DNA from: an uncultured Clostridia bacterium
GTDB taxonomy: Bacteria; Bacillota; Clostridia; Christensenellales; Borkfalkiaceae
Reading direction: 5' to 3'
NCBI GenBank assembly: GCA_937920115.1
Contig: CALGVF010000082.1
Coordinates: forward strand, 1 to 64,000
DNA length: 64,000 nt
The position numbers and the translations under genes are program-made. Under the pieces are notes generated by a model. That model saw only the letters and a list, made by a program, of their open reading frames with translations, was not told where the DNA came from and did not search any database. Below are positions 1 through 8,257 of this stretch, piece by piece. How positions within the stretch are numbered: the stretch's first letter is position 1; each line of letters begins with the position of its first letter.

Positions 1-407
1 CTTACGATACAAATCTTACAAGAACTACACCTACAGCCTTATCAAAAGCAAGAGGGAGTTTAAATGCCACAACAGTTGGTAATTATGCTTTGTTTGCTGG
101 CGGGGAAAACAGTAATGTAGTCGATGTGTATGACGCAAATCTTACAAGAATAACTCCTACTGAATTATCACAAGCACGACAACGTTTAGCGGCAACAAAT
201 GTCGGTAATTACGCATTGTTCGGTGGGGGGCGTTCTTCTGGTTATTCAAAGGTTGTTGATGCTTATGATACAAGCCTTACAAGAACTATACCTACGGCAT
301 TGTCTGTGGAGAGAATTTATTTAGCGGCAACAAGTGTTGGCAAGTATGCTTTATTCGCAGGTGGTTATGCAAAAATTGCAACGGTTGATGTTTACACCGT
401 CGCATAA
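1..407 (+). CDS. tail-fibre protein with kelch-like repeats, 3' part only
   Basis: The reading frame is open from base 3 and its start lies upstream of the window, so only the C-terminal ~135 residues are seen. They consist of about three copies of a ~45-residue unit with the cores NYALFGGG and VDAYDTSLTRT, the same unit repeated in the fibre gene at 987-3935. Such kelch/beta-propeller-like blades are common in phage receptor-binding and fibre proteins, and a host-binding role is inferred from that and from the neighbouring fibre genes. Unlike the 987-3935 protein it ends directly after the repeats (VDVYTVA) with no lectin-like domain. A Shine-Dalgarno-led small gene follows 27 bp downstream. 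Confidence 0.75.
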   Translation, partial: YDTNLTRTTPTALSKARGSLNATTVGNYALFAGGENSNVVDVYDANLTRITPTELSQARQRLAATNVGNYALFGGGRSSGYSKVVDAYDTSLTRTIPTALSVERIYLAATSVGKYALFAGGYAKIATVDVYTVA

Positions 408-434
408 AATTAAAATAAAAAAGGAGAAATCTAT

Positions 435-776
435 ATGAAATACGCAATTTGGAACAAACAAGACACAATCTATACACCGTCGGGCGAAGAGTTCACGGCA
501 GAGCAGTGGAAAGAACGCTATAAATGGGCGAAACTTCCACGAGCAAAAGTCGTAGTCGCAGGCGGGCTTTTCAACGGTGCGTTTATGGCTGAACTCGAGC
601 AGTTCAAAGATTACTACAAGAAACAAGGCGCGACGATTACGGACGATATGACCGACGAGCAGGTACTTGCGGCGGCTGAGGCTTGGGACGACAGAACCGT
701 TGAGCAGGAAGCGACTTCCGAAGAGCGAATCGCGGCGGCACTCGAATTTCAGAATCTGAACAGTTTGGAGGGTTAA
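435..776 (+). CDS. small phage protein of the tail-fibre region
   Basis: A 113-residue soluble protein with a clear AAAGGAG ribosome site 5' of its ATG. No domain is recognised with certainty. The N-terminus (KYAIWNKQDTIYTPSGEEFT) is followed by a Lys/Arg patch and an acidic helical C-terminal half (DDMTDEQVLAAAEAWDD). It sits between a fibre protein and an XkdX-like protein, a position typical of fibre-associated or chaperone-like small proteins in Clostridial phages. The function is unknown; a structural or fibre-assembly role is inferred only from location. Confidence 0.7.
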   Translation: MKYAIWNKQDTIYTPSGEEFTAEQWKERYKWAKLPRAKVVVAGGLFNGAFMAELEQFKDYYKKQGATITDDMTDEQVLAAAEAWDDRTVEQEATSEERIAAALEFQNLNSLEG

Positions 777-781
777 ATATT

Positions 782-919
782 ATGACATACGAAGTAATTA
801 AAAAGAATTTCGATAAGAAACTTTGGAACGAAAAAATGGTCGCGGTTGCGGTCAGAAAAGGCGTTATAACCGCTGAACAGTACAAACAGATTACGGGCAA
901 AGATTATACTGCTCTGTAA
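782..919 (+). CDS. XkdX-family small protein
   Basis: A 45-residue protein with the look of the XkdX family (named after the PBSX prophage): a short N-terminal helix with Lys/Asn/Trp, then VRKGVITAEQYKQITG and a terminal Y-x-A-L. XkdX proteins are encoded just after tail-fibre or baseplate genes; their biochemical role is unknown. Here it follows the 435-776 gene by 5 bp and is directly followed by an intrinsic terminator, closing the operon of the upstream fibre. Confidence 0.7.
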   Translation: MTYEVIKKNFDKKLWNEKMVAVAVRKGVITAEQYKQITGKDYTAL

Positions 920-932
920 TAAAAACACTTGT

Positions 933-970
933 AAAGGGGCATTATATCTGAATAATACCCCTTTCTTTTT
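933..970 (+). terminator. intrinsic terminator
   Basis: AAAGGGG (933-939) pairs with CCCCTTT (958-964), with inner ATTAT/ATAAT pairing, followed by CTTTTTT. It ends the operon carrying the upstream fibre and the XkdX-like gene. Confidence 0.85.
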
Positions 971-986
971 TATCGAGGAATAGAGT

Positions 987-3935
987 ATGGCTTATCATAT
1001 CGACGTGACAGGCACGAGCGGGAATATCACGCAAATACAATACGATAGATTAAAAGCCGACGCGGACAGTTACGTAATATTGCGGACTGACGACGGCGTT
1101 GTAAGACAGTTGAATTTTGCTTTGGAAAGAGCAAATGTTTTACTGTATTCAAAAATCCACGGACAGAACTCGATGATTGTCGAAGTTAATCCGAATTTGT
1201 CGTATGGTTTTCGTACTGAAACGATAGAAACCACAGAAAATAAAACGGAAACGATAACTGCCGATTCAACTACAACCGAGTACCCGACTGCGAAAACCGC
1301 ATTTGAGTATATCAATTCGGTTGTGGGTATTTCAACATATCTTTTAACGATAGACGCGTCGAATATTATTCAAAACCCGAGCAATCCGACAAAGATTACG
1401 AGTTTTACGCCGATACAATTAAAATTTACTGCAAAACAAGGCTATTATCTGCCCGACGATATAACCGTTACGAACGCAACGGGCGTGTGGGATAAGTTGA
1501 CAGGGACATTGACTATAAGCGAGCCTACAAACAACGTAAGCATCACGATTTTGGGTGTACCGATGACTTATTCGATTTCGACGAGTTTAACGAACGTAAA
1601 TGCAGTTGCGGGCAATGCTACGAGTATTAAGACCGACGAAACCAAGGTTCTGAAATTTACGACAGAGCCGGGCTGGTCTTTACCCGACACCGTAACGGTA
1701 GAAAATGTAACAGGCGTGTGGGATAAAAATTCAGGTTCATTGGTATTGACAAAACCGACAGGAAGTGTTACAATAACATTAGTCGGAACGCTTACCGTCT
1801 ATTCGATTATTGTTGTCGCTTCATATATCACGCAAGTTTCGGGCAATCCTACGACGATTACGAAAGACCAAACGCAAGTCTTGCGATTTAATCTGACAAC
1901 AGGCTATAATTATCCCGACAATATAACAGTTACGGGAGCGGCAAGCAGTTCGTGGGAAAAGTCTACAGGTACATTGACTTTAAAGGGCGGAACGGGAAAT
2001 ATTTCGGTGAATATTTCGGGTAGTCCGCAAGCGTACAGTATTACTACAAATCTTACGAACGTAAAAGCGGTTGGCGGCAATCCGACGGTTATATACAGAG
2101 ATTCTCCGGCAACATTGAAATTTACGGCAAGCGACGGATATGAGTTGCCTGTAAATATTCCTAAAGCAACGAATATCGGCAGTCAGACGTGGGATAGAAT
2201 TACAGGCACGTTAAAATTGTTTAATCCTACGGCAGACGTTATGGTTACGCTAAGCGGCGTTATCGATTATGTTGAAAAATACACTTCGATAACTTTGACG
2301 TTATCTCAGGGGAAATACGACTTAGCGGCTACAACGGTTGGCAATTACGCTCTATTCGGCGGGGGTATCGGCGATAGTGCAAGTAATACGGTAGATGCAT
2401 ACGATGCAAGTTTTACAAAAACGATACCGACTGCATTATCTGTTGCAAGATATAATTTGGCGGCGACAAATGTTGGGAATTATGCTTTATTCGGCGGTGG
2501 TTACGACAGTAACGCGATTAATGCAGTTGACGCGTATGACGCAAGCCTTACAAAAACCACACCTACAGCATTATCCTCGGCGAGATATAGTTTGTCTGCT
2601 ACGAACGTTGGTAATTACGCTTTATTTGGCGGCGGGCTTGGCTCAAGCGATAGCGGGGTTGTCGATGCTTATGATACAAGTCTAACAAGAACTATTCCTA
2701 CCGAATTATCTGCGGCAAGACGTGCTTTAGCCTCAACGACCGTGGGTGATTACGCGTTATTTGGCGGTGGCAGAGTCGGGCGTTCGGCAAGCAATGTAGT
2801 CGATGCGTATGATACAAGTTTTACGAGAACTATTCCTACCGAGTTATCTTCCTCAAGAAACCATTTAGCCGCAACTACCGTAGGAAACTACGCATTGTTC
2901 GGCGGCGGTTCAGATAAAGATACAGTTGACGCATATGATACGAATCTTACAAAAATTATTCCGACTGCATTATCTAAAGGAAGAGAGGGATTAGCGGCAA
3001 CCACAGCAGGGAATCACGCGTTATTTGGGGGCGGCGGTGGAGTTGGCTTAGGCTCTCATAGCAATGTGGTGGACGCATACGATATGAGCCTTACGAGAAC
3101 TATTCCTACTGAATTATCTTCTGCAAGACCCTATTTAGCCGCAACGTCGATTAATAATTACGCGTTATTCGGTGGCGGTGGCAGTTTATACGGACATATT
3201 ACTGACGGCGTAGATATATACGAATCGAAATTTATATACGATTCCGTTTTTGCAAATAACAGTTGGGCGACGATTGCTATGGCATTTAAATTCGGAATTG
3301 CACGCAAAGTATGGTCCGTAGGTGATACAAAGACTATAACTTCTAAGAGCGGCAAGCAATACACAATTCGTATTGCAGATATGCAATCGGGCAGATACGC
3401 TTACGCAGACGGTAGCGGAAGTTCAAACGGCGTATTAGAATTTGCTGAATGTATAGATTTGAACGGGGAAAATACCTTTGTAATAAATGCATCCGGCTCA
3501 GACGTTGGCGGGTTTGCCGCAAGCGATATAAGAAATACTTCTTTATCAGATATCTTAGCAGACTTACCCGACGATATGCAAGCGGCTATGAGTGAGGTAA
3601 ATGTTTTAAGCGGCACAGGTTCGGGGACAACAAGCGGAACAAGTTCGAGTGCAAATAAATTATTCTTACCCGCCGAAATGGAAATGTTCGACGCGAAACA
3701 CAATTCTATCGGTCTTGAAGAGTGTCCTAAAGGGCAATTTGATTACTATAAAACGCATAATACGAACGCTGATAGAATTAAGAAAACGGTGGAAACAACT
3801 TTCTCTCAAGTTTGGTGGCTTCGTAGTCCGAGTTCAGGAAACTTCGGATATTGGTGTAATATTACTGTTAATGGTTATTATAATTACGATTATGTAGGTA
3901 CGGCTTTGGGCGTTTCTCCGATTTTCGCAATTTAA
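987..3935 (+). CDS. multidomain tail-fibre/receptor-binding protein with C-type-lectin-like C-terminus
   Basis: This 982-residue protein shows, in order: an N-terminal domain (about 1-110) whose start resembles that of the next gene (YHI..T.SG.ITQ.QYD); four Ig-like repeats (about 115-435) marked by TGVWDK...GTLT and V-T-I-x-L-x-G; seven kelch-like blades (about 439-746, core NYALFGGG); and a C-terminal domain (about 757-982) with WWLRSP at 943-948 and GVSPIFAI at the end. The last signature is that of the formylglycine-enzyme/C-type-lectin fold (DUF6273-like) used in many variable receptor-binding proteins, including targets of diversity-generating retroelements. The final 40 residues are rich in N, Y, G and D, as expected of mutagenised AAY codons. 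It is inferred to be the main adhesin. No reverse transcriptase or template repeat was found in the window. Confidence 0.8.
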   Translation: MAYHIDVTGTSGNITQIQYDRLKADADSYVILRTDDGVVRQLNFALERANVLLYSKIHGQNSMIVEVNPNLSYGFRTETIETTENKTETITADSTTTEYPTAKTAFEYINSVVGISTYLLTIDASNIIQNPSNPTKITSFTPIQLKFTAKQGYYLPDDITVTNATGVWDKLTGTLTISEPTNNVSITILGVPMTYSISTSLTNVNAVAGNATSIKTDETKVLKFTTEPGWSLPDTVTVENVTGVWDKNSGSLVLTKPTGSVTITLVGTLTVYSIIVVASYITQVSGNPTTITKDQTQVLRFNLTTGYNYPDNITVTGAASSSWEKSTGTLTLKGGTGNISVNISGSPQAYSITTNLTNVKAVGGNPTVIYRDSPATLKFTASDGYELPVNIPKATNIGSQTWDRITGTLKLFNPTADVMVTLSGVIDYVEKYTSITLTLSQGKYDLAATTVGNYALFGGGIGDSASNTVDAYDASFTKTIPTALSVARYNLAATNVGNYALFGGGYDSNAINAVDAYDASLTKTTPTALSSARYSLSATNVGNYALFGGGLGSSDSGVVDAYDTSLTRTIPTELSAARRALASTTVGDYALFGGGRVGRSASNVVDAYDTSFTRTIPTELSSSRNHLAATTVGNYALFGGGSDKDTVDAYDTNLTKIIPTALSKGREGLAATTAGNHALFGGGGGVGLGSHSNVVDAYDMSLTRTIPTELSSARPYLAATSINNYALFGGGGSLYGHITDGVDIYESKFIYDSVFANNSWATIAMAFKFGIARKVWSVGDTKTITSKSGKQYTIRIADMQSGRYAYADGSGSSNGVLEFAECIDLNGENTFVINASGSDVGGFAASDIRNTSLSDILADLPDDMQAAMSEVNVLSGTGSGTTSGTSSSANKLFLPAEMEMFDAKHNSIGLEECPKGQFDYYKTHNTNADRIKKTVETTFSQVWWLRSPSSGNFGYWCNITVNGYYNYDYVGTALGVSPIFAI
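2305..3225 (+). repeat. seven tandem kelch-like coding repeats
   Basis: About seven units of roughly 130-140 bp encode blades with the pattern LAAT(T/N)VGNYALFGGG...VDAYD.SLTRTIPTELS.AR. The same unit appears at least three times at 1-400. DNA similarity between units is high enough to allow unequal recombination and copy-number change. Confidence 0.85.
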
Positions 3936-3947
3936 GAGGTATAAATT

Positions 3948-4505
3948 ATGAGTAAAAATTTAGCAATCGATGGCGAGATTTGCGAGAATGTTTCCACAAT
4001 CCAAGCCTACGATATCGATAAAGACGAGTATGTGTCGTTCGTTGATACTTCGGACGGCACAGCCACCGCAAATGACCTTGTAGAAAACAAAATCGCATAC
4101 GTAGACGGCAAAAGGCTTGTCGGTACGGGTGCGGGCATTGGCGGGTATCACATAACGCTTACGGCTGAATCGGGTTCGATCACTCAGGAGCAGTACGATA
4201 AATTGCAGAACGATCCGAGCAGTTATATTGTAATGCGGATTGGCGATAACGTAAAAGAATTGGATTTTGCAATTAAGTCCGCAACGGGCGTTTTGGAATT
4301 TACCAAAGTATACGATCAGACTTCGTTTAAATGCACAATAAACGCCGATTTAAGTTACAGTTGCTCCGAAATATTGCTTGAGGCTGTAGTAAACAAAACG
4401 CAAAGTTTGTCTGTGGGTTCGACAGAAGAACAGTACCCGTCGGCAAAATCCGTTTATAATTACGTAGACGCAATGATTACCGCCGTATTGAATACAGAGG
4501 TGTAA
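3948..4505 (+). CDS. tail-fibre-associated protein
   Basis: A 185-residue protein. Residues about 65-165 (GGYHITLTAESGSITQEQYD onward) are a paralogue of the N-terminal domain of the preceding fibre gene, including the element EEQYPSAKSVYNYVD, which parallels TTEYPTAKTAFEYIN there. The first ~60 residues (DLVENKIAYVDGKRLVGTG) carry a short motif frequent in phage baseplate-linked fibre repeats. It begins 12 bp after the fibre stop with a GAGG ribosome site and ends 1 bp before the next ATG, so the fibre genes are translationally linked. An adaptor role between baseplate and fibre is inferred. Confidence 0.65.
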   Translation: MSKNLAIDGEICENVSTIQAYDIDKDEYVSFVDTSDGTATANDLVENKIAYVDGKRLVGTGAGIGGYHITLTAESGSITQEQYDKLQNDPSSYIVMRIGDNVKELDFAIKSATGVLEFTKVYDQTSFKCTINADLSYSCSEILLEAVVNKTQSLSVGSTEEQYPSAKSVYNYVDAMITAVLNTEV

Positions 4506-4506
4506 T

Positions 4507-5370
4507 ATGGGGAAAAGTAACAACTTACAAGATTTTATTGTGGATTTGAGCGAGGGAATAAAGCAAAAAAAAGGCTATCCCGCAAGTCAAAAAATCAATC
4601 CGCAAGATTTCAGGTCCGAAATATCAAGTATTCAGACCGGCGACGACACTTCGGGCGATACGGCAGTCGCAACCGATATTTTGCAAGGCAAGACGGCACA
4701 CGCAAGAGGTGTGAAATTAACAGGCTCGATAGAAACCTATGACGGCACATTCGTAACAAATACTCATAAAATAATTACGAATCTTACCAATATGATTGCC
4801 GATCCCTCTAACGCAACAACAATTAAGGCGGGAGAGCGCGTAACCTTAAAGTTTACCCCAACGGGGGATCATATTTATCCTTATAGCGTAACAGTCACGG
4901 GTGCTACAAGTCAATATAACAATCAAAACGGATATGTATATCTTAGCAATGCGACTTCTGACGTAACTGTAACTCTTAACGCAACACAGGCGGGAATTTT
5001 AGGCAATTCTAAAATTACATTTAAAGATAAACCCGCAAAGCCTTCAAGCAATGTAAGTTTCTATGCAAATGACGCGACAGTACAAATGACTGCTGAGGCA
5101 TATTCTAATTATTATATCAGTAGCATTTCTTGCGATAAAAACAGCGGACTTTTAACATATGAAACAACTGAAGTAGAAAACACTTTGGGCGCGTCAGGAG
5201 TTGTGTATTCCGTGTCCGGAGTTGTTGACGAAAATACCGGTAAGACTTATGCGGCTTACGAATGGATTGTCCCTGCGGCAAAAGAACTTAAGGTGCTTCA
5301 TAATTCATTGGCACTCGATCAGTCAGACCTTAATTGGTTAAAAGCAAATGCAACAATTACAAAACTGTAA
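4507..5370 (+). CDS. tail-fibre protein with Ig-like domain
   Basis: A 287-residue protein. The N-terminal part has the DFRSEISSI...LQGKTAHARGVKLTGSI motif typical of fibre linker repeats (a shorter form is in the next gene). Residues about 85-160 form one Ig-like unit related to the four in the 987-3935 protein (NLTN...ITLKFT...YPYSVTVTGA...DVTVTL). The C-terminal ~120 residues resemble no domain I can name. A structural tail-fibre or baseplate role is inferred from the domain make-up and position. Confidence 0.65.
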   Translation: MGKSNNLQDFIVDLSEGIKQKKGYPASQKINPQDFRSEISSIQTGDDTSGDTAVATDILQGKTAHARGVKLTGSIETYDGTFVTNTHKIITNLTNMIADPSNATTIKAGERVTLKFTPTGDHIYPYSVTVTGATSQYNNQNGYVYLSNATSDVTVTLNATQAGILGNSKITFKDKPAKPSSNVSFYANDATVQMTAEAYSNYYISSISCDKNSGLLTYETTEVENTLGASGVVYSVSGVVDENTGKTYAAYEWIVPAAKELKVLHNSLALDQSDLNWLKANATITKL

Positions 5371-5394
5371 TTGCAGATAGGAGTTTTATAAAAA

Positions 5395-7149
5395 ATGAAC
5401 ATTGAATTAAAAGACAAAAACGGGATAACCCTAAAAACTGCGGGCAAATACTGTTCCGAAGATGTGGGCATTGTTCCTAAACTGCAATCGAAAAACGTTG
5501 CCACAAACGGAAGCGTTGTTGCAGACGGGGGCTATTGTGGTTTAGATTCGGTTACAGTGGATGTGCCTGCAACGCCTACGCAAGAAAAAACGGTTGATTT
5601 GGCGATGGCTTCGGGTAATCAGGTTATATCGCCCGATGCGGGGAAAAATCTGTCAAAAGTAACCGTTACGAAACCCTCAACTTTGGTTGCGGAGAATATC
5701 AAAACGGGCGTTTCTATCGGCGGGGTTACGGGAACACTTGAAACACAAAAAGAGGAAGAGGTGGGGACTGCTACGATTACAGCAAATGGCTCTCAGACAT
5801 TTTCTCCGACTTCGGGCAAGGTTTTTTCGAAGTTTACTACTACGGTCAATGTTCAGCCGAAACTGCAAACAAAATCTGCGACACCGACTAAATCACAACA
5901 GATTATTAGTTCCGACAGTTCATATGACGGGTTATCTTCGGTTACTGTAAACGCAATTCCCGATGATTATATTATTCCGAGTGGCAGTCAAAATATAACG
6001 GCAAACGGCACTTACGATATTACAGGTAAAGCAAGTGTAGTTGTTGACGTTCCGAGTTTGCAACCCACTTTAAACGCCCCGACAATTTCGTTGAGTTACT
6101 CTACGCTTACAATCACAAACCCCGCGTCTAACGGCAACTTTGTAACGAAGTTTAAGGTATTTTCTAACGGAGCGGCTTTAACCGAAGCGACGATTAAAGG
6201 AAGTACAACGACAGTAGATTTGTCGACATTACTCACAACTGCAGGCACGTATTCTATAACGGCAAAGGCGAGTGCGGCAAATTTCAACGATAGCGCGGCG
6301 AGTAGTGCTGTAGAATATGTCGTACAAGCCGCTCAAAAATATACTATAAATGTTACAAATACAGGAAGTTACGACATAACATTCGAGCAAAATGGAGTGA
6401 CATTGGCAACCGTGGACGGTAGCGGTGGTGGCGGAACAGGTTCGGGTAGTTTTGAAGCAGAAGCGGGAACTGTGACGAGTAGTACGGGTGCTTTATACAC
6501 GCAAGCCGATACGGTTGTTACAGGGGGTATTTCCGTAGATAGTGTTACTTCGACAAGTCCAACATTTACGATTACGGGTGCGGGAACAATTACAGTAGAC
6601 CCGTGGTGCATAATCGAAGGTACTAAAATTACACTTGCAGACGGAACAACGAAAGCAGTTGAGGATATTACCTATGATGACGAACTTCTTGTTTGGAACT
6701 TCTATGCGGGCAGATTCGATAAGGCAAAACCGACTTGGATAAAGATTGCTGAAATTGCTCCGAGATATAACCTCGTCAAATTCTCGAATGGCACAGAGGT
6801 TGGCTTTGTCGGTGCAGGCGGAGAAAAGGGTTATCACCGTATCTTTAACAAAGAAGCGGGAGCGTTTACCTACACGGGTAATCTCAAAGAAACACCAAAC
6901 GGAACTACTACATTTGCACAAGATGAAACATTCCCGACAGTCATTTCGCAGGAAGTTATCGAGAAAGAAGTCAAGTTCTATAACATCATTACCGACAAGC
7001 ATTACAATATTTTCGCGAACGGAATTCTCACGTCGTGTAAGTTGAGTAATAAGTATCACATAGAAGATATGAGGTATATCGGCGAGAAACTTATAAGCGA
7101 CGAACAAAAAAAGGCATACTTTGAGAGAATTGAAGATAAACGCAAATGA
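5395..7149 (+). CDS. tail-fibre protein with C-terminal Hint (hedgehog/intein) domain
   Basis: This 584-residue protein starts with fibre linker repeats (GLDSVTVDV, I.GVTGTLE), continues with an Ig-like stretch and a Gly/Ser linker (about 340-355), and ends with a Hint-type autoprocessing domain from Cys405. The Hint signature is visible: C-I-I-E-G-T-K-I at the start, then TTKAVEDI, a block-B-like GYHRIF with His481, and the terminal block HYNIFANGILTS near 538-547. Hint domains carry out an N-to-S acyl shift at their first Cys, leading to cleavage, splicing or ligation. A classical C-terminal intein HN(C/S/T) junction is not evident and ~40 Lys/Glu-rich residues follow, so hedgehog-like cleavage is more likely than splicing. 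The ATGA overlap with the next gene suggests coupling. Confidence 0.75.
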   Translation: MNIELKDKNGITLKTAGKYCSEDVGIVPKLQSKNVATNGSVVADGGYCGLDSVTVDVPATPTQEKTVDLAMASGNQVISPDAGKNLSKVTVTKPSTLVAENIKTGVSIGGVTGTLETQKEEEVGTATITANGSQTFSPTSGKVFSKFTTTVNVQPKLQTKSATPTKSQQIISSDSSYDGLSSVTVNAIPDDYIIPSGSQNITANGTYDITGKASVVVDVPSLQPTLNAPTISLSYSTLTITNPASNGNFVTKFKVFSNGAALTEATIKGSTTTVDLSTLLTTAGTYSITAKASAANFNDSAASSAVEYVVQAAQKYTINVTNTGSYDITFEQNGVTLATVDGSGGGGTGSGSFEAEAGTVTSSTGALYTQADTVVTGGISVDSVTSTSPTFTITGAGTITVDPWCIIEGTKITLADGTTKAVEDITYDDELLVWNFYAGRFDKAKPTWIKIAEIAPRYNLVKFSNGTEVGFVGAGGEKGYHRIFNKEAGAFTYTGNLKETPNGTTTFAQDETFPTVISQEVIEKEVKFYNIITDKHYNIFANGILTSCKLSNKYHIEDMRYIGEKLISDEQKKAYFERIEDKRK

Positions 7150-7442
7150 AAGCAAGGCTTGCAATAACTTACATATTTAACTTAATAGACCTTATCGCCA
7201 CAATGTATTTAGTCAGCCTGTTCGGGTTATCCGTCGAGGGTAATCCGATAGGACGGTGGCTCATACGGACGAATCTTGTTTGTCCGTTCAAAATCATCGT
7301 TATGGGCGGATTATTGTTGACGATAAATCTATTAGCAAAGAAAAGCACACGTACAGCAAATATCTGTTCGTGGCTCTTGCTTATAACGTTTTCCGTTCTT
7401 ACTTTATATCACGTAATTATTTTGTCGAAAATATTTTTGTGA
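7146..7442 (+). CDS. DUF5658-like small membrane protein
   Basis: A 98-residue protein with three predicted membrane segments (about 5-25, 45-63, 72-92). The N-terminal pattern NLIDLIATMYLV...EGNPIGR is like that of DUF5658 membrane proteins, whose function is unknown. It overlaps the Hint-domain fibre gene by 4 bp (ATGA), so the two are co-expressed. A role in lysis or superinfection exclusion is possible but nothing in the sequence demonstrates it. Confidence 0.6.
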   Translation: MKARLAITYIFNLIDLIATMYLVSLFGLSVEGNPIGRWLIRTNLVCPFKIIVMGGLLLTINLLAKKSTRTANICSWLLLITFSVLTLYHVIILSKIFL

Positions 7443-7459
7443 AAATTTTCATAAACCTA

Positions 7460-7487
7460 TTGACAAATAAAAATTAAGTGGTATAAT
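7460..7487 (+). promoter_or_regulatory. sigma-70-type promoter
   Basis: TTGACA (7460-7465) and TATAAT (7482-7487) with a 16-bp spacer, upstream of the membrane-protein operon that starts at 7509. Confidence 0.75.
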
Positions 7488-7508
7488 GTAAGCAAAGGGG
7501 GCGAAAAA

Positions 7509-8081
7509 ATGAAAATAAAACGTTTTGAAAATGTATGGATAATGGGTTTAATCCTTAGCGGAGCGACACTGCTTTTCTTATATATTCTCAAATTGATTTT
7601 TCCGTCATTCGTTATTGAAACTGCCCAAAACGAACAAATTTGTAAAATCGGGCGTTACATAGATACGCATAAGTGGGCGTGGTACTTAGCAAGTTCAATA
7701 TTATCGTTTACTTTGTACTATCTGTCTTGTTGTGCGTGTTGCAGGAAGAAAAGATTATCCACAAAAGAAATGCTGATAATCTGCGTGGCTATTTTGTTCG
7801 GTTACGCGATAAAAGAAATTCTTCCTGAATATTACGTGGCAATCAATAACATTTTAATGATTTTGTTGCCGTGTATAATGAAAGCCGAATTGTTTCCGAC
7901 GACAGTTGTGTATTCTTCGGTTAATTTATTGCAAGTTTTTACTCTTGAGGTACGCAATATCAAAAGTATGATAGCGGATTACAATTTCGCAACGCTTCTG
8001 ATATTGATGATAGACGTGTATATATTTGAAGCGTTGTTATACTTCGCTTTCAATTATAGAAAAAATAACGATAAGGAGTAA
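7509..8081 (+). CDS. polytopic membrane protein, unknown
   Basis: A 190-residue protein with about five to six hydrophobic segments, a Cys-rich patch followed by basic residues after the second segment (SCCACCRKKR) and a charged C-terminus. It is preceded by a consensus promoter and a GGGGGCG ribosome site. No family is recognised. It begins the transcript that also carries the 56-residue ORF and the AgrB-like gene, so a sensor, exporter or partner of the latter is conceivable, but this rests on neighbourhood alone. Confidence 0.65.
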   Translation: MKIKRFENVWIMGLILSGATLLFLYILKLIFPSFVIETAQNEQICKIGRYIDTHKWAWYLASSILSFTLYYLSCCACCRKKRLSTKEMLIICVAILFGYAIKEILPEYYVAINNILMILLPCIMKAELFPTTVVYSSVNLLQVFTLEVRNIKSMIADYNFATLLILMIDVYIFEALLYFAFNYRKNNDKE

Positions 8082-8086
8082 GTAAA

Positions 8087-8257
8087 ATGGGAATTTTAGG
8101 TTTGCCACTTTACGGCACAGACTTAGGAACTGCAATCGAAGCCACTGAAAAATTGCTTGCAAAAATTAAATCGGGCAAGTACGATAAGGAAACTTTAATC
8201 GAACTTGCAAAAGCGAATACCGAGATTATCTCTTATGCAGTTCAGCACGAAGATTAA
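8087..8257 (+). CDS. small helical protein, unknown
   Basis: A 56-residue ORF with an AAGGAG ribosome site 7 bp before its ATG. The sequence begins MGILGLPLYGTDLG and continues as an amphipathic Lys/Glu/Leu-rich helix. It lies immediately before the AgrB-like gene, where an AgrD pheromone precursor would be expected, but it has no Cys (or obvious Ser-lactone) core and no acidic Pro-rich tail, so it is not called AgrD. Confidence 0.55.
   Translation: MGILGLPLYGTDLGTAIEATEKLLAKIKSGKYDKETLIELAKANTEIISYAVQHED

Noticed and set aside
3800..3935. Complete diversity-generating retroelement in the window
   Set aside because: No reverse transcriptase (no Y/F-x-D-D frame) and no second near-copy of the C-terminal sequence was found.
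6493..7164. 223-residue minus-strand frame opposite the Hint domain
   Set aside because: Antisense shadow of a strong coding gene; no promoter or ribosome site of its own.
8087..8257. AgrD-type pheromone precursor
   Set aside because: No Cys or Ser thiolactone core and no acidic Pro-containing recognition tail.
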